This document shows, piece after piece, positions 29,647 through 31,011 of a stretch of 31,011 nucleotides of DNA (its first letter is position 1; each line of letters starts with the position of its first letter). This stretch comes from DATBDE01 sp036270095 (lineage in GTDB: Bacteria > Actinomycetota > Thermoleophilia > Solirubrobacterales > Solirubrobacteraceae), in assembly GCA_036270095.1 (NCBI GenBank), contig DATBDE010000069.1:1-31011 (forward strand), written 5' to 3'. The notes under the pieces are model-generated. The model had not been told where the DNA came from and did not search any database. It was given only the letters and a program-made list of their open reading frames with translations. Both the position numbers and the translations under genes were made by a program.

Positions 29647-30626
29647 GCGCGCGCGTCGAGGGCGTGCTGCCGTTCTGGCTCGACCGGCCCGCGGCCGAGG
29701 CCCTCGACGTCGCCGCTGCGGTCCAGCGCGCCGGCCTGCAGGGCCTGTGGATCGGCGAGCTGCAGAGCTTCGACGCCTTCGCCCTGGCCACCGCGGTGGG
29801 CGGGCGCGCGCCTGGCCTGCCGCTCACGGTCGGGCCGCTGGCGGTCGGCGTGCGCAGCCCGGCGGCGCTCGCGCTCGGCCTGAGGTCGGTCGCCACCCTC
29901 ACCGGCAGCCCGGTCGCGCTCGCGCTGGGCGCCTCCAGCCCGGTCATCGTGACCGGCTGGCACGACCGCGACCGGGCCCACGCCGCCTCGCGCACGCGGG
30001 AGACCATTGCCGCGCTGCGTCCGATCCTCGCCGGCGAACGCGCCGCCTTCGACGGCGCGCACGTGCGCACGCACGGCTTCCGACTGCGCGAACCGCTGTC
30101 CGACACGCGCATCGCCGCGGCCGCCTTGGGCCCCGCGATGACCCGCGTAGCCGCCCGCCACGCCGACCAGGTCGTCCTCAACCTCGTGCCCCCCGAGCAC
30201 GTGCGCGCGGTGCGCGCGACCGTCGACGCCGAGGCGCAGGCGGCCGGCCGCACGCCGCCGGAGCTGGCGGTGTGGGTGCCGGCGGCGCTGGAACCGGGCC
30301 CGGCGGCGCGGGCCCAGCTCGCCGCGCAGCTGGCGATCTACTTGGGCGCGCCCGGCTACGGCGAGCTGTTCGCCTCGCTGGGCTACGGCGCCCTCGTCGA
30401 GCGCGCCCGCGCCGGTTCCCGGCGCGCCGAGCTGGCGGACGCGGTGCCGCTCGAGCTGCTCGAGCGCGTCGGCGCGCTCGGCTCCGCCGAAGCCGTCGCC
30501 GCCCGCATCGCGGCGTACCACGACGCCGGCGCCGACACCGTCGGCGTTGCCCCCTCCACCGCCGAGGACCCGCGCGGGAGCGGCGTCCTGGCCGCACTGT
30601 CCCCGACCAAGGAGCTCGCCCCATGA
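29643..30626 (+). CDS. LLM-class (F420/FMN-dependent) oxidoreductase
   Basis: A 327-residue luciferase-like TIM-barrel protein: VQRAGLQGLWIGELQSFDAF, the 'LTVGPLAVGVRSPAALALGLRSVATLTG' strand-helix, VALALGASSPVIVTGWHDRD, and 'HADQVVLNLVPPEHVRAVRATV', which are family hallmarks. In actinobacteria this group is often F420-dependent; FMN cannot be excluded. The GTG at 29643-29645 overlaps the monooxygenase stop (GTGA), and its own stop overlaps the MDR start (ATGA), so the three are one translation unit. Confidence 0.85.
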   Translation: MSARVEGVLPFWLDRPAAEALDVAAAVQRAGLQGLWIGELQSFDAFALATAVGGRAPGLPLTVGPLAVGVRSPAALALGLRSVATLTGSPVALALGASSPVIVTGWHDRDRAHAASRTRETIAALRPILAGERAAFDGAHVRTHGFRLREPLSDTRIAAAALGPAMTRVAARHADQVVLNLVPPEHVRAVRATVDAEAQAAGRTPPELAVWVPAALEPGPAARAQLAAQLAIYLGAPGYGELFASLGYGALVERARAGSRRAELADAVPLELLERVGALGSAEAVAARIAAYHDAGADTVGVAPSTAEDPRGSGVLAALSPTKELAP

Positions 30627-31011
30627 CGCGACAGAACGCGCAGATCCGGCTGGCCGCCCGCCCCGTCGGGCTGCCCAAGGCGTCCGACTGGGACTATGTC
30701 GAGGAGCCCGCGCCCGAGCCCACCGACGGCCAGTTCCTGGTCGAGCTCGAGTACCTGTCGGTCGACCCGGCCATGCGCGCGTGGCTGAACCCGGTGCGCT
30801 CCTACGTCCCGCCGGTCGAGATCGGCGAGGTCATGCGCGCCGGCGGCATCGCGCGGGTGGTCCAGTCGCACCATCCCGACTTCGCCGTGGGCGACCGTGT
30901 CAACGGCGCCTTCGGCGTGCAGCGCTACGCGGTCTCGGACGGCGGCGGCGTCGCCAAGGTGGACACGGCGGCGGCGCCGGCGCCGGTGCACCTGGGCACG
31001 CTGGGCATCAG
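30623..31011 (+). CDS. MDR-family NADP-dependent oxidoreductase, N-terminal part
   Basis: The first 129 residues of a zinc-independent medium-chain dehydrogenase/reductase, cut by the window end. The opening IRLAARPVGLPKASDWDYVE with FLVELEYLSVDPAMRAWL, 'GEVMRAGGIARVVQSHHPDF' and VGDRVNGAFGVQRYAV match the curcumin/prostaglandin reductase-like group, which reduces alpha,beta-unsaturated ketones with NADPH. AAGGAG at 30609-30614 is 8 bases before the ATG. It is the third gene of the flavin-enzyme operon, which points to a shared degradative or detoxifying pathway. Confidence 0.88.
   Translation, partial: MTRQNAQIRLAARPVGLPKASDWDYVEEPAPEPTDGQFLVELEYLSVDPAMRAWLNPVRSYVPPVEIGEVMRAGGIARVVQSHHPDFAVGDRVNGAFGVQRYAVSDGGGVAKVDTAAAPAPVHLGTLGI

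Overview
The window is about 70% GC with dense, mostly short genes. Start codons are often GTG, and adjacent genes are often joined by ATGA or GTGA stop/start overlaps. The gene content is actinobacterial: large AAA-ATPase/LuxR regulators, Y-X4-D repeat lipoproteins of the COG4315 type, a LUD protein, an LLM (F420-type) oxidoreductase, and a secreted Calx-beta/delta-60 repeat protein. The best guess is a soil actinobacterium of the Solirubrobacterales/Thermoleophilia kind, but no marker gene proves this. No tRNA, rRNA, CRISPR array, insertion sequence or phage gene was seen.

Layout. 0-4 kb: the 5' end of a LuxR/AAA regulator, a SnoaL-like protein, a complete multicopper oxidase, about 0.7 kb without an intact gene, and a Dabb protein. 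4-7.2 kb (minus strand): a LUD protein, a 17-codon leader, a DsbA-like protein and a YceI protein in close array, followed by an NHL-repeat secreted protein. 7.3-12.5 kb (plus): a LuxR/AAA regulator followed by a coupled set of hydrolase, aldo/keto reductase and unknown protein. 12.5-14.3 kb: two tandem minus-strand lipoproteins diverging from a BON-domain protein. 14.4-18.1 kb: a second full LuxR/AAA regulator converging on a sigma factor and a small coupled partner. 18.2-20.3 kb: a three-gene operon of a MauE-thioredoxin fusion, a small helical protein and a Tat-exported protein with a 12-cysteine tail. 20.3-23.1 kb (minus): a Calx-beta/delta-60 repeat protein and a GH17-like glycosidase. 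23.2-28.5 kb: mainly small stress and metabolic genes, including an ArsR/SRPBCC pair, an acetyltransferase, an APC permease, a saccharopine-dehydrogenase-like enzyme and a DUF4760-like protein. 28.5 kb to the end: an operon of a flavin monooxygenase of acyl-CoA dehydrogenase fold, an LLM oxidoreductase and an MDR oxidoreductase that runs off the window.

Two points stand out. First, the 18.2-20.3 kb operon looks like a self-contained oxidative-folding and export unit. The MauE/thioredoxin fusion would form disulfides in its own Tat-exported, cysteine-rich partner. This resembles how MauE and MauD serve the methylamine dehydrogenase small subunit, but the substrate here is different and unrecognised. 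Second, genes between 7.3 and 23.2 kb carry many single-base indels, several in G/C or T homopolymers, and one in-frame TAG. Ribosome binding sites and stop/start overlaps around them are intact. That suggests sequencing or assembly errors, though recent decay cannot be excluded from one sequence.
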